Positions 8,540-17,240 of a DNA stretch of 64,000 nt are shown here, in pieces. Both the position numbers and the translations under genes were made by a program. Every line of letters starts with the position of its first letter. Within the stretch, counting starts at the first letter, position 1. Under the pieces are notes generated by a model, which saw only the letters and a program-made list of their open reading frames with translations, searched no databases and was not told where the DNA came from. The stretch comes from Listeria monocytogenes (GTDB lineage: Bacteria; Bacillota; Bacilli; Lactobacillales; Listeriaceae): the NCBI RefSeq assembly GCF_041765605.1, contig NZ_CP168900.1, positions 1,380,001 through 1,444,000 of the forward strand. Direction: 5' to 3'.

Positions 8540-8862
8540 ACAAAATCCTTTGTGTCCGAATCTTTCACAAAAACGAAAATAGTATTTTCTAAATGCAAAA
8601 GTAGCATTTCAAGCTAAAATAATATTGAAAGTGATATTTTAGAAGCAAATAAGTGAAGAAAACATTTTTTTCGATTTTAATCATTTTCACAATCTATGTG
8701 CAATGAATAACAAACGTATAATCAAACGGTAATATCACAATAAAGCCCTTACATTCCGAACCAATATCAAAAATAAAGAAAATTTAGGCTTTAAAACTAA
8801 TTATTTGCCGAACAATACAACTCATGATAAGCTATAGAAAAGGCAAATACATAATAGAATTA
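8540..8862. other. Intergenic region between the divergent comG operon and the glycine-cleavage leader
   Basis: About 320 AT-rich bases without a gene. On the minus-strand side it holds the comG control region (two ComK-type boxes at 8576-8609 and a poor -35/-10 pair, TTGTGA at 8565-8570 and GATTTT at 8542-8547). The plus-strand side must hold the gcvT promoter, but I found no convincing -35/-10 pair (TTGCCG at 8805 has no good partner). The rest shows nothing I recognise. Confidence 0.6.
8576..8609. promoter_or_regulatory. Probable ComK-binding site (K-box) of the comG operon
   Basis: An exact AT-box AAAA-N5-TTTT (AAAATAGTATTTT, 8576-8588) is followed after 8 bases by a one-mismatch box AAAA-N5-ATTT (8597-8609). 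Two boxes with an 8-base spacer are one of the known ComK arrangements in Bacillus. The pair lies just upstream of the weak comG promoter on the minus strand. Confidence 0.75.
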
Positions 8863-9016
8863 GCGGGTGAATGTAAACAGAGAGACTGCGAAAAGCAGCG
8901 CCGACGGGGAAAGCATGTATTATGTGAAACTCTCAGGCAAAAGGATGTTTACGGGACGCAACTCTGGAGTCATATTTATGTTACGACAGGGCTTATGAAT
9001 CATATAAGCCTTTTTG
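8863..9016 (+). ncRNA. Glycine riboswitch (one full aptamer plus remnant, with terminator)
   Basis: The leader of gcvT holds the conserved glycine aptamer core: AGAGAGACTGCG, then GCGCCGACGGGGAAAGC, then GAAACTCTCAGGCAAAAGGA. These are followed by a short GGGACGCAACTCTGGAG tail. Only one full core is visible; the tail looks like a ghost second aptamer. An intrinsic terminator (8989-9016) lies between the aptamer and the gcvT ribosome-binding site. In the Bacillus counterpart, glycine binding prevents termination and turns on glycine breakdown. The same logic is inferred here. Confidence 0.93.
8989..9016 (+). terminator. Riboswitch-controlled terminator before gcvT
   Basis: The stem GGCTTAT / ATAAGCC is followed by TTTTTGTT and forms the expression platform of the glycine riboswitch. 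Confidence 0.85.
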
Positions 9017-9041
9017 TTATGTGAAAAAGGAGGATAAAATT

Positions 9042-10130
9042 ATGACAGAGTTACTAAAAACACCGATTCATCCACTTTATGCAAAATATGGTGCGAAAAC
9101 CATTGATTTTGGTGGATGGGATTTACCAGTACAATTTGCTGGTATAAAAGCAGAACACGAAGCCGTGCGAACTGATGCAGGGTTATTTGACGTGTCCCAC
9201 ATGGGAGAAATTTTGGTGGAAGGTCCTGATAGTACTTCTTATTTACAATATTTGTTAACCAACGACATTGAAAAAATAAAAATTGGTAAAGCGCAATATA
9301 ACATTATGTGCTATGAAACCGGTGGAACAGTAGACGATTTAGTCGTTTATAAGAAATCAGAAACGGAATACATACTTGTTGTTAATGCAGCAAATACAGC
9401 TAAAGATTTTGAATGGATGGTAAAAAATATTCAGGGAGATGTCTCAGTTACCAATGTATCTTCGGAATATGGACAATTAGCTTTACAAGGGCCAAACGCT
9501 GAAAAAATTCTCGCAAAACTAACGGATGTAGATTTAAGTTCGATTAGCTTCTTTGGATTTGTGGAGGATGCGGATGTAGCAGGAGTGAAAACAATCATTT
9601 CAAGAAGTGGCTATACTGGAGAAGATGGATTTGAAATTTATATGCCAAGCGCTGATGCAGGAAAAGTTTTTGAGGCAATTTTGGCTGAAGGAGTAGCTCC
9701 AATTGGTTTAGGTGCACGGGATACATTGCGCCTAGAGGCAGTACTTGCGCTTTATGGGCAAGAATTGAGCAAAGACATTACGCCACTTGAAGCCGGACTT
9801 AATTTTGCTGTTAAATTAAAAAAAGAAGCTGATTTTATAGGTAAAGAAGCGCTTATTAAACAAAAAGAAGCCGGGCTGAACAGAAAATTAGTTGGTATTG
9901 AATTAATTGAACGAGGTATTCCGCGCCACGATTACCCGGTGTTTTTGAATGACGAAGAAATCGGCATTGTGACTTCTGGTACCCAATCACCAACACTTGG
10001 AACAAATATTGGTCTTGCTCTAATTGATACAGCTTACACAGAATTAGGTCAAGAAGTAGAAGTGGGTATTAGAAATAAAAAAATAAAAGCAAAAATAGTA
10101 CCAACACCATTTTATAAACGCGCAAAGTAA
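9042..10130 (+). CDS. gcvT: Glycine cleavage system T protein (aminomethyltransferase)
   Basis: Transfers the methylene group from aminomethyl-lipoyl H protein to tetrahydrofolate, releasing ammonia. It has 362 residues from ATG 9042, which follows AAAGGAGGA; the in-frame GTG at 9021 lies ahead of that site. Family features: an N-terminal TPLHPLY-like start (here [13 protein letters not shown]), the folate-binding domain with VSHMGEI and [10 protein letters not shown], and [14 protein letters not shown]. It is the first gene of gcvT-gcvPA-gcvPB, controlled by the glycine riboswitch. The H protein gene is not in this window. Confidence 0.96.
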   Translation: MTELLKTPIHPLYAKYGAKTIDFGGWDLPVQFAGIKAEHEAVRTDAGLFDVSHMGEILVEGPDSTSYLQYLLTNDIEKIKIGKAQYNIMCYETGGTVDDLVVYKKSETEYILVVNAANTAKDFEWMVKNIQGDVSVTNVSSEYGQLALQGPNAEKILAKLTDVDLSSISFFGFVEDADVAGVKTIISRSGYTGEDGFEIYMPSADAGKVFEAILAEGVAPIGLGARDTLRLEAVLALYGQELSKDITPLEAGLNFAVKLKKEADFIGKEALIKQKEAGLNRKLVGIELIERGIPRHDYPVFLNDEEIGIVTSGTQSPTLGTNIGLALIDTAYTELGQEVEVGIRNKKIKAKIVPTPFYKRAK

Positions 10131-10145
10131 AAAGGAGGAAATAAT

Positions 10146-11492
10146 ATGGCAAAACATCGTTATTTACCAATGACAGAACAAGATGAAAAGGAAATGCTTG
10201 ATGTAATAGGGGTTAAGTCAATTGATGACTTATTTCAAGACATTCCAGAAAAAATTAGATTTAAACGGGATTATGATTTAAAACCGGCAAAATCTGAACC
10301 TGCACTATTACGCGAACTATCAAAACTTGCTTCTAAAAACGCTAATACAACAGAATATGCTTCCTTTTTAGGAGCTGGTGTCTATAGTCATTACATTCCA
10401 ACTGTTGTGGATCACGTTATTTCTCGTTCAGAGTTTTATACAGCCTACACGCCTTATCAACCTGAAATTTCGCAAGGGGAGTTGCAGGCAATCTTTGAAT
10501 TCCAAACGATGATTGCGGAACTTACTGGAATGGACCTGGCTAATTCCTCGATGTATGACGGTGGGACAGCGCTCGCGGAAGCAGCTATGCTAGCAAGTGG
10601 GCATACAAAGCGCAAAAAGATTCTCATTTCCGGAGCTGTTCACCCGGAAAGTAGCAATGTATTAAAAACCTATGCAACTGGTCAACATATAGAAGTAGAA
10701 GTTATTCCAGAACTAGATGGCAAAACAGATATTGAGGCGCTAAAAAAAGCTCTTTCAGATGATATAGCAGGTTTTGTTGTACAATATCCAAACTTCTATG
10801 GACAAGTGGAACCTTTGGCAGAACTTGAAAAATTAGTGCATGAAAATAATTCTTTATTACTTGTATCGAGCAACCCGTTGTCTCTAGGCTTGTTAACACC
10901 ACCAGGAGAATTTGGTGCAGATATTGTTGTGGGTGATTCGCAAGTATTTGGTATCCCAGAATCATTTGGCGGACCGCACTGTGGCTTCTTTGCGGTAACA
11001 AATAAATTAATGCGTAAAGTTCCTGGACGTTTAGTCGGGGAAACTGTAGACGAGAACGGGAAGCGCGGGTATGTACTAACATTACAAGCACGCGAACAAC
11101 ACATTCGCCGTGATAAAGCGACGTCTAATATTTGTTCCAATCAAGCGTTGAATGCATTAGCTTCTTCTGTCGCAATGGCAACCCTTGGAAAAACAGGTCT
11201 TGTAGAAATGGCAAAACAAAACTTAGATAAATCTCATTATGCCAAACAAAAATTCCGTGAAAAAGGCTTTGAAGTTCTATTTTCAGATGGCTTTTTCAAT
11301 GAATTTGTTGTAAAACTTTCGAAACCAATCAAAGAAGTGAACGAATCACTTTTAGATGAAGGGATTATTGGTGGGTATGACCTTGGTTTTTATGAGGAAA
11401 AATACAAACATCATATGCTTGTAGCAGTTACTGAAATGCGGACAAAAGAGGAAATTGATGCCTTTGTGGCTAGCTTGGAGGGTGCAAAATGA
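10146..11492 (+). CDS. gcvPA: Glycine dehydrogenase (decarboxylating) subunit 1
   Basis: The alpha subunit of the split P protein, which decarboxylates glycine and passes aminomethyl to the lipoylated H protein. Its 448 residues are the usual length for the split N-terminal half. Recognisable stretches include [14 protein letters not shown] at the start and [17 protein letters not shown]. The PLP lysine is on the partner subunit GcvPB. AAAGGAGGAAATAAT precedes the ATG, and the gene overlaps gcvPB by 4 bases (ATGA), pointing to coupled synthesis of the two subunits. Confidence 0.96.
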   Translation: MAKHRYLPMTEQDEKEMLDVIGVKSIDDLFQDIPEKIRFKRDYDLKPAKSEPALLRELSKLASKNANTTEYASFLGAGVYSHYIPTVVDHVISRSEFYTAYTPYQPEISQGELQAIFEFQTMIAELTGMDLANSSMYDGGTALAEAAMLASGHTKRKKILISGAVHPESSNVLKTYATGQHIEVEVIPELDGKTDIEALKKALSDDIAGFVVQYPNFYGQVEPLAELEKLVHENNSLLLVSSNPLSLGLLTPPGEFGADIVVGDSQVFGIPESFGGPHCGFFAVTNKLMRKVPGRLVGETVDENGKRGYVLTLQAREQHIRRDKATSNICSNQALNALASSVAMATLGKTGLVEMAKQNLDKSHYAKQKFREKGFEVLFSDGFFNEFVVKLSKPIKEVNESLLDEGIIGGYDLGFYEEKYKHHMLVAVTEMRTKEEIDAFVASLEGAK

Positions 11493-12955
11493 ATTTAGAA
11501 GAAACGATGCCATTAGTGTTTGAACGTTCTATTCCGGGAAGAATTGGCTTTAGTTTGCCAGAAAGCGATGTTCCAGAAACAAATGCCGGTGATTATTTTG
11601 ATCAAGCGTATATTCGTTCTGTACCAGCAGATTTACCTGAATTGAGTGAGCTCGAAATCATGCGTCATTATACTAATTTATCCAATCATAATTTTGGAGT
11701 AGATTCTGGTTTTTATCCACTTGGCTCCTGTACGATGAAATATAACCCTAAAATCAATGAAAAAGTAGCTCGATTCCCAGGCTTTGCGAATATCCATCCA
11801 AATCAACCAGAAAGCTCTGTCCAAGGCGCGCTAGAACTACTGTATGACTTACAAACAAGTTTAGTTGAAATTACTGGAATGGATGAAGTAACGCTCCAAC
11901 CAGCTGCAGGAGCACACGGTGAATGGACTGGATTAATGCTTATTCGTGCCTTCCATGAAAAAAATGGGGATACAAAACGCACAAAAGTTATCATCCCAGA
12001 TTCTGCGCATGGAACGAATCCAGCATCCGCGGCAGTAGCAGGCTTTGATGTGGTCACAGTGAAATCGAATGAAAAAGGACTTGTCGATGTAGCTGATTTG
12101 AAAAAAGTAGTAGGCGAAGATACAGCTGCATTAATGCTTACAAACCCAAATACACTCGGCCTGTTTGAAAAAGATATCGTTGAAATGGCGGAAATCGTTC
12201 ATGAAGCTGGCGGGAAATTATACTATGATGGCGCCAACTTAAATGCTATTATGGCGAAAGTTAGACCAGGAGACATGGGCTTTGATGTCGTTCATTTAAA
12301 TTTACACAAAACATTTACTGGTCCTCACGGTGGTGGAGGCCCTGGCTCTGGACCGATTGGCGTGAAAAAGGAATTAATCCCATTCCTACCAACACCAGTC
12401 CTTACGAAAAAAGATGAAGGATACACGTTTGATTATAACTACCCGGATTCTATTGGTCGTGTGAAACCTTATTATGGTAACTTCGGCATCAATGTTCGCG
12501 CGTATACGTATATTCGCACGATGGGCCCAGATGGTTTGAAATTAGTGACAGAATATGCTGTTTTAAATGCCAACTATATGATGCGTAAACTGCAAGAAGC
12601 TTATGATTTACCATTTGATCAAGTGTGTAAACACGAATTTGTTTTAAGTGGTAATAGACAGAAGAAACTAGGCGTAAGAACTGTTGATATTGCGAAACGA
12701 TTGCTAGATCATAATTTCCATCCGCCAACTGTTTATTTCCCGCTAATTGTTGGTGAAGCAATCATGATTGAACCGACTGAAACAGAATCGAAAGAAACCC
12801 TAGACTCTTTCATCGATACGATGTTGAAAATTGCGAAAGAAGCAGAAGAAAATCCTGAAATCGTCCAAGAAGCGCCTCATAGCACCTATGTAAAACGACT
12901 AGACGAAACACGTGCTGCTAGAAAACCGATTTTACGTTATCAAAAAGAAGTATAA
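11489..12955 (+). CDS. gcvPB: Glycine dehydrogenase (decarboxylating) subunit 2
   Basis: The PLP-bearing subunit of the split P protein, 488 residues. The cofactor lysine is K274 in [16 protein letters not shown]. The SHGTNPA-like segment [15 protein letters not shown] (171-185) and SCTMKYNP are family landmarks. It ends the riboswitch-controlled operon and is followed by a strong terminator. Together with GcvT, an H protein and dihydrolipoamide dehydrogenase it turns glycine into CO2, ammonia and 5,10-methylene-THF. Confidence 0.96.
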   Translation: MNLEETMPLVFERSIPGRIGFSLPESDVPETNAGDYFDQAYIRSVPADLPELSELEIMRHYTNLSNHNFGVDSGFYPLGSCTMKYNPKINEKVARFPGFANIHPNQPESSVQGALELLYDLQTSLVEITGMDEVTLQPAAGAHGEWTGLMLIRAFHEKNGDTKRTKVIIPDSAHGTNPASAAVAGFDVVTVKSNEKGLVDVADLKKVVGEDTAALMLTNPNTLGLFEKDIVEMAEIVHEAGGKLYYDGANLNAIMAKVRPGDMGFDVVHLNLHKTFTGPHGGGGPGSGPIGVKKELIPFLPTPVLTKKDEGYTFDYNYPDSIGRVKPYYGNFGINVRAYTYIRTMGPDGLKLVTEYAVLNANYMMRKLQEAYDLPFDQVCKHEFVLSGNRQKKLGVRTVDIAKRLLDHNFHPPTVYFPLIVGEAIMIEPTETESKETLDSFIDTMLKIAKEAEENPEIVQEAPHSTYVKRLDETRAARKPILRYQKEV

Positions 12956-12959
12956 AAAG

Positions 12960-12996
12960 AAGCCTTGTTGCGAAACTTCGCAGCAAGGCTTTTTCT
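12960..12996. terminator. Terminator after gcvPB, also usable by the rhodanese gene
   Basis: The stem AAGCCTTGTTGCG / CGCAGCAAGGCTT is followed by TTTTC on the plus strand. On the other strand A-rich sequence at 12954-12959 becomes a U tract, so the converging minus-strand gene can use it too. Confidence 0.8.
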
Positions 12997-13376
12997 TATT
13001 TAGATTTAGTTTTTCCTGTCCATTTACGGTAGCCGCCTTTAAGCTGATACACTTGTTTGTATCCGCGTTTGTAAAGCATAATTGCTGCACGGTTACTACG
13101 TTGTGCTGTTTGGCAGTATAAGTAAACTGGTAAATCTTGACGAATTTCTGTTGTACGGTTTTTCATTTGTGTAACTGGGATATTTCTAGCTCCAAGAATA
13201 TGTCCAGCATCGAATTCATTTGGCTCGCGAACATCAATTAACTGTGCTTTACGATAACCTTTTTTAAATTCTTCTTCTGTTAAAACTTTTACTGCTTTGC
13301 GACGCATTACAAACTGGTAAATTTCGTATCCTAGAAGAATAACCAGAATGATAATTGCTATAATCCAACTAATCAA
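12996..13376 (-). CDS. Membrane-anchored rhodanese-like protein
   Basis: A 126-residue protein with one N-terminal transmembrane helix (about 3-23) and a cytoplasmic single-domain rhodanese (about 33-122). The catalytic Cys88 is in the loop YLYCQTAQRS, a full-length active-site loop, so it should bind a persulfide. The domain also has IDVREPNEFDAGHI (47-60). The Bacillus counterpart in this neighbourhood is YqhL. Physiological acceptor unknown. It is the last gene of a minus-strand group with the two genes upstream. Confidence 0.9.
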   Translation of the reverse strand: MISWIIAIIILVILLGYEIYQFVMRRKAVKVLTEEEFKKGYRKAQLIDVREPNEFDAGHILGARNIPVTQMKNRTTEIRQDLPVYLYCQTAQRSNRAAIMLYKRGYKQVYQLKGGYRKWTGKTKSK

Positions 13377-13437
13377 TTGTGTAAACCCCTTTCATCCTGA
13401 AAACTGCTTTTTTTAAAGCATCCTTTTCTATTATAAC

Positions 13438-13710
13438 TTATTTTTTGCCACCATCAATCACTTTGAAAGAAGATTTTCGTTTTTTCTTCGTTTTTTTCTT
13501 CGGATCATGTAAATTTTTCGATTGTTTTACTGCTTTTTGGTAATTACTGTCAGTTTTTCTATTTGTGAAAAGCCGCAGTAGAAGGGTGAAAATAAGTGTC
13601 CCGATTAAAACGGAAATAATTAAGGTGAAAAATGATTTAAAACCACCCATTAAAAGCCCAATACCAACAAGCGCAAGTAAAATAATAACTATGAGGGGAT
13701 ACTTCTTCAA
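13438..13710 (-). CDS. Small basic membrane protein of unknown function
   Basis: 90 residues: two adjacent hydrophobic stretches (about 3-22 and 28-47) that could be one hairpin or two membrane spans, then a very basic tail rich in K (DPKKKTKKKRKSSFKV). It lies 12 bases after the YqhQ-like gene and just upstream of the rhodanese gene. The tail is likely cytoplasmic and could bind RNA or acidic lipid; that is inference from charge alone. I do not recognise a named family with confidence. Confidence 0.7.
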   Translation of the reverse strand: MKKYPLIVIILLALVGIGLLMGGFKSFFTLIISVLIGTLIFTLLLRLFTNRKTDSNYQKAVKQSKNLHDPKKKTKKKRKSSFKVIDGGKK

Positions 13711-13722
13711 ATTAATCCACTC

Positions 13723-14709
13723 CTATTCTAAAAGTTCCAGATTCTCCGGTTCCGCTACATCTACTGGTGCGCCTTCTTTTTCTACTCGTAAAAGTTCATT
13801 AAAGGATGCGATGGCAACCTCCACTTGATCATCAGACGGTTCTTTTGTTGTAAGAAGTTGTAGCCATAAACCCGGGACCCCTAAATATTTAAGAACTGGG
13901 ATATTGCGGCATTTATTAGTTAATTGAAGTACTTCAAATGCTACACCAAGTACGACAGGAATAAGTAAAATCCGGTCGACCACACGAAGCCAAAGAGGAT
14001 CAGTTGGTACTAACAAATAAATAAACATACCAACAATAACTGTAAATAAAATAAAGCTACTACCACAACGATAATGAAGTCGCGATTGTTTCTGTACATT
14101 TTCAACCGTTAAAGGTAAATTTTCTTCGTAACAATTTATTACCTTATGCTCAGAACCGTGATATTGAAAAACTCGTTTAATAATAGGGGTCTGAGAAACC
14201 GCGAAAATATAGGTTAATAGAAGAATTAATTTGAAAAGACTCTCTAAAAATACTTGAGCCGTATCGCCTGGAACGATAGGACGGAATAATTCCGCTAAAA
14301 ATACAGGGATGAGCGTCATGATAAATTTTGCAAAGACGAAAGATAAAATACCGATGACAGCAACACCAAGCCACATCGCGACTTTTGATTCTTTCTTTTC
14401 AATTTTTTCTTCTTCTACTGGATTATTTGGATCTTCGTCATATCGGTCTGTTGCAAAAGCGAGGTGTTTGGAACCGATAGCGCTAGATTCAATTAATGCG
14501 ACAATTCCTCTTAAAAAAGGGATTTTCTTCATACGCATAACCCAAACTGGACTATTTTTTTCTAAATAAAAATATTCTAATGAACCATCTATACGTCTAA
14601 TCGCTGTTACGGTCTGTTTTCTGCCGCCAAACATGACGCCTTCAACTACAGCTTGACCGCCATATGATGGTACGTTTTGTTTGCTCAAAGTTTTCACCAG
14701 CCTATTCAT
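13723..14709 (-). CDS. YqhQ family membrane protein (DUF1385)
   Basis: A 328-residue polytopic membrane protein with the DUF1385 signature YGGQAVVEGVMFGGRK (16-31) and a second conserved stretch, HGSEHKVINCYE (around 184-195). Several hydrophobic segments lie between about 110 and 280. Its molecular function is not established. The ATG at 14709 lacks a clear ribosome-binding site. A TTG 21 bases further in (at 14688) follows AGGCTGGTGA and may be the true start, which would give about 321 residues. It is the first gene of the three-gene minus-strand group. Confidence 0.87.
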   Translation of the reverse strand: MNRLVKTLSKQNVPSYGGQAVVEGVMFGGRKQTVTAIRRIDGSLEYFYLEKNSPVWVMRMKKIPFLRGIVALIESSAIGSKHLAFATDRYDEDPNNPVEEEKIEKKESKVAMWLGVAVIGILSFVFAKFIMTLIPVFLAELFRPIVPGDTAQVFLESLFKLILLLTYIFAVSQTPIIKRVFQYHGSEHKVINCYEENLPLTVENVQKQSRLHYRCGSSFILFTVIVGMFIYLLVPTDPLWLRVVDRILLIPVVLGVAFEVLQLTNKCRNIPVLKYLGVPGLWLQLLTTKEPSDDQVEVAIASFNELLRVEKEGAPVDVAEPENLELLE

Positions 14710-14867
14710 GTTTACTAATATGTTATTTTACGCTAAAAATAGTTTTTCGTATAGCGCAAAACGCCTAAAAAAAGTTATTTTTTCTAAATTGTGATAAAAT
14801 AGTTTCGAACGCGTCTAATAATGCGATTTTTGCGCGCCTAAAATTTGATAAAAGTGGGGGAATAAAA

Positions 14868-15929
14868 ATGTCTAAATTAACTAAAATTCAAGAAACGCTG
14901 GGCAAGGAAAAAATAGAAGCAGTTCTTGTCACAAGTGAGTTTAATAGAAGGTATGTATCAGGTTTCACTGGAACAAGTGGTGTGGCGCTAATTTTACCTG
15001 AAAAAGCTTATTTTGTAACAGATTTCAGATATACGGAACAAGCAGCAAAACAAGCAGAAGGATACGAAATTGTACAACATACTGGTCCGATTTTTGATAC
15101 AGTAGAAGATTTATTAATTAAAAATGATACAAAAACACTACATTTTGAAGCGGATTATGTGACTGTATCTGAATTTAAACAAATGGAGCACGTATTTAAT
15201 CGTCAATTAATCCCACTTACTGGCTTCTTTGAAGAAATGCGTAAAGTGAAAACAGCAAGTGAACTAAAAGCAATCCGCACAGCTTGTGATATTGCTGATG
15301 CAGCTTTTGCACATATCATTCAATTTATCAAACCAGGCATGGCTGAAATCGAAGTATCTAATGAACTAGAATTCTTTATGAGACGTGCGGGAGCTACTTC
15401 CTCATCGTTTGATACAATCGTCGCATCTGGTGTTCGTTCTGCGTTACCGCATGGTGTTGCTTCAGATAAAAAAATCGAAGTTGGCGATTTCGTTACAATG
15501 GATTACGGCTGTTACTATGACGGTTATTGTTCAGATATGACAAGAACTATCGCGGTCGGTGAACCTGCTGAAAAATTAAAAGAAATTTACCAAATTACGT
15601 TAGATGCGCAATTAAAGGTAATCGATAGCTTAAAACCAGGTATGACTGGAATTGAAGCAGATGCTATTGCACGTGATTATATTTCTTCTTTTGGATATGG
15701 CGATGCATTTGGACATTCTTTAGGACATGGTATTGGACTAGAAATTCACGAAGGGCCTAATTTATCCTTTAAGAGCCCTCAAAAACTAGAAGTCGGACAT
15801 GTTGTGACGGATGAACCAGGAATTTATTTACCAGGAATCGGTGGCGTTAGAATTGAAGATGATCTCTTAATTACAGAAACAGGTAATGAGATTTTAATTC
15901 ATTCACCAAAAGAATTAATTATTTTATAA
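14868..15929 (+). CDS. Xaa-Pro aminopeptidase family M24 (YqhT-like)
   Basis: A 353-residue cytoplasmic metallopeptidase that removes N-terminal residues preceding proline. It has an N-terminal creatinase-like domain (about 1-125) and a pita-bread catalytic domain. The five M24 metal ligands are visible: D212 (TMDYG), D223 (CSDMTRT), H287 (GHSLGHGIG), E316 (TDEPGIY) and E330 (RIEDD). GTGGGGG precedes the ATG. As in Bacillus (yqhT-efp) it is directly upstream of efp, about 100 bases away, linking proline-rich peptide handling with elongation factor P. Confidence 0.94.
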   Translation: MSKLTKIQETLGKEKIEAVLVTSEFNRRYVSGFTGTSGVALILPEKAYFVTDFRYTEQAAKQAEGYEIVQHTGPIFDTVEDLLIKNDTKTLHFEADYVTVSEFKQMEHVFNRQLIPLTGFFEEMRKVKTASELKAIRTACDIADAAFAHIIQFIKPGMAEIEVSNELEFFMRRAGATSSSFDTIVASGVRSALPHGVASDKKIEVGDFVTMDYGCYYDGYCSDMTRTIAVGEPAEKLKEIYQITLDAQLKVIDSLKPGMTGIEADAIARDYISSFGYGDAFGHSLGHGIGLEIHEGPNLSFKSPQKLEVGHVVTDEPGIYLPGIGGVRIEDDLLITETGNEILIHSPKELIIL

Positions 15930-16031
15930 AATTCCTTTGTAACTTTGTGTGTTTTATGGTTAAATAAGTAAGAATGAGCAGTTTTAATATGCTCCAAATA
16001 AAGATACTTTGCAAATTACAGGAGGAAAAAC

Positions 16032-16589
16032 ATGATTTCAGTAAATGACTTTAAAACAGGGTTAACAATAGAAGTAGATAATGGTATTTGGCGTGTGCTA
16101 GATTTTCAACATGTAAAACCCGGAAAAGGAGCAGCATTCGTTCGTTCCAAATTACGTAACCTTCGCACAGGTGCAATCCAAGAAAAAACATTCCGTGGTG
16201 GCGAAAAAGTAGCAAAAGCGCAAATCGACAACCGTAAAATGGCCTACTTGTATGCTGACGGCACAAATCACGTATTCATGGATAATGAGTCTTATGAACA
16301 AATTGAGCTTCCAGAAGACCAAATTGCTCATGAACTTAAATTCCTAAAAGAAAATATGGAAATTAATATTATCATGTATCAAGGCGAAACAATCGGTATT
16401 GATTTACCTAACACAGTAGAATTAGTTGTTACTGCAACTGATCCTGGAATTAAAGGTGATACTTCTTCAGGCGGTTCTAAACCAGCCACGCTTGAAACTG
16501 GTCTTGTTGTTCAAGTGCCATTTTTCGTTAATGAAGGAGACAAACTAGTAATTAATACAACCGAAGCGGCGTATGTTTCTCGGGCGTAA
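16032..16589 (+). CDS. efp: Translation elongation factor P
   Basis: Binds between the P and E sites of stalled ribosomes and relieves stalling at polyproline stretches. It has 185 residues and three OB/KOW domains. The tip of domain I is [12 protein letters not shown] with Lys32 at the position that B. subtilis modifies with 5-aminopentanol. The signature [24 protein letters not shown] is at about 122-145. AGGAGGAAAAAC precedes the ATG. The gene is followed by a strong terminator and so is separate from accBC. The reductase YmfI, needed for correct modification in Bacillus, is encoded at 57.6 kb. Confidence 0.97.
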   Translation: MISVNDFKTGLTIEVDNGIWRVLDFQHVKPGKGAAFVRSKLRNLRTGAIQEKTFRGGEKVAKAQIDNRKMAYLYADGTNHVFMDNESYEQIELPEDQIAHELKFLKENMEINIIMYQGETIGIDLPNTVELVVTATDPGIKGDTSSGGSKPATLETGLVVQVPFFVNEGDKLVINTTEAAYVSRA

Positions 16590-16605
16590 GCAAGAATCGT
16601 TTACT

Positions 16606-16636
16606 ACAGCTGGAGTTAATTCTTCAGCTGTTTTTC
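16606..16636 (+). terminator. Intrinsic terminator of efp
   Basis: The stem ACAGCTG / CAGCTGT around a 12-base loop is followed by TTTTTC. Confidence 0.8.
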
Positions 16637-16672
16637 TATTTCTTAGCGCTTCCAGTACACCTTTTGAATAAA

Positions 16673-16686
16673 AAGTATGGTACAAT
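16673..16686 (+). promoter_or_regulatory. Extended -10 promoter of accB-accC
   Basis: TGGTACAAT (TG-N-TACAAT) with -10 at 16681-16686. The -35 region is poor, which an extended -10 can compensate for. It is 62 bases upstream of the accB start. Confidence 0.5.
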
Positions 16687-16747
16687 AAGGACAATGCGTG
16701 ATTCATGCAATTTTTTATTTTTAGTATTATTAAGGAGTGTAAATGGT

Positions 16748-17227
16748 ATGTTATCAATAGATGAAATTAAACAGCTAATCGAGCTGATTGACGAGTCAAC
16801 CCTAGATGAATTTGAGTTAGAAACGAAAGATAGTAAGATTTTGCTTAAAAAGAATAAAACGGTTGTTGCTGCAGCAGTCCAAGAAGCACCAATTGCTATC
16901 ACACAAGCACCAGCTCAGGCTGCACCAGTAGCACAAGCTCAACCAGCTGCTCCTCAAGCGGAAGCAAATACAGCGGAAGATGCTAGTTTAGAAGTCATTA
17001 CATCTCCAATGGTTGGGACTTTTTATGCGTCTGCTTCACCAGAAGATGCTAATTTTGTTAGCGTTGGATCTAAAGTATCTGCGCAATCTGTTGTATGTAT
17101 TGTAGAAGCAATGAAATTATTCAATGAAATTACTGCTGATATCGACGGAGAAATCGCAGAAATTCTTGTTTCAAGTGGCGAATTAGTCGAATTTGGACAA
17201 CCACTATTCAAAGTTAGAAAAAAATAA
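16748..17227 (+). CDS. accB: Biotin carboxyl carrier protein of acetyl-CoA carboxylase
   Basis: Carries CO2 on biotin between biotin carboxylase and carboxyltransferase in the first step of fatty-acid synthesis. It has 159 residues from ATG 16748, which follows AAGGAGTG. Upstream in-frame ATGs (at 16664 and 16694) lie in or near the promoter. An N-terminal helical segment is followed by an Ala/Pro/Gln linker (about 42-78) and a C-terminal biotinyl domain with EAMKLFNE; the biotin is on K123. It is 13 bases from accC, and the two are translated together. Confidence 0.95.
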   Translation: MLSIDEIKQLIELIDESTLDEFELETKDSKILLKKNKTVVAAAVQEAPIAITQAPAQAAPVAQAQPAAPQAEANTAEDASLEVITSPMVGTFYASASPEDANFVSVGSKVSAQSVVCIVEAMKLFNEITADIDGEIAEILVSSGELVEFGQPLFKVRKK

Positions 17228-17240
17228 GGGGTCGAAAAAC

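Noticed and set aside
8824-9024. 66-codon reading frame upstream of gcvT
   Set aside because: It lies entirely over the glycine riboswitch and its terminator; no ribosome-binding site and no protein-like sequence.
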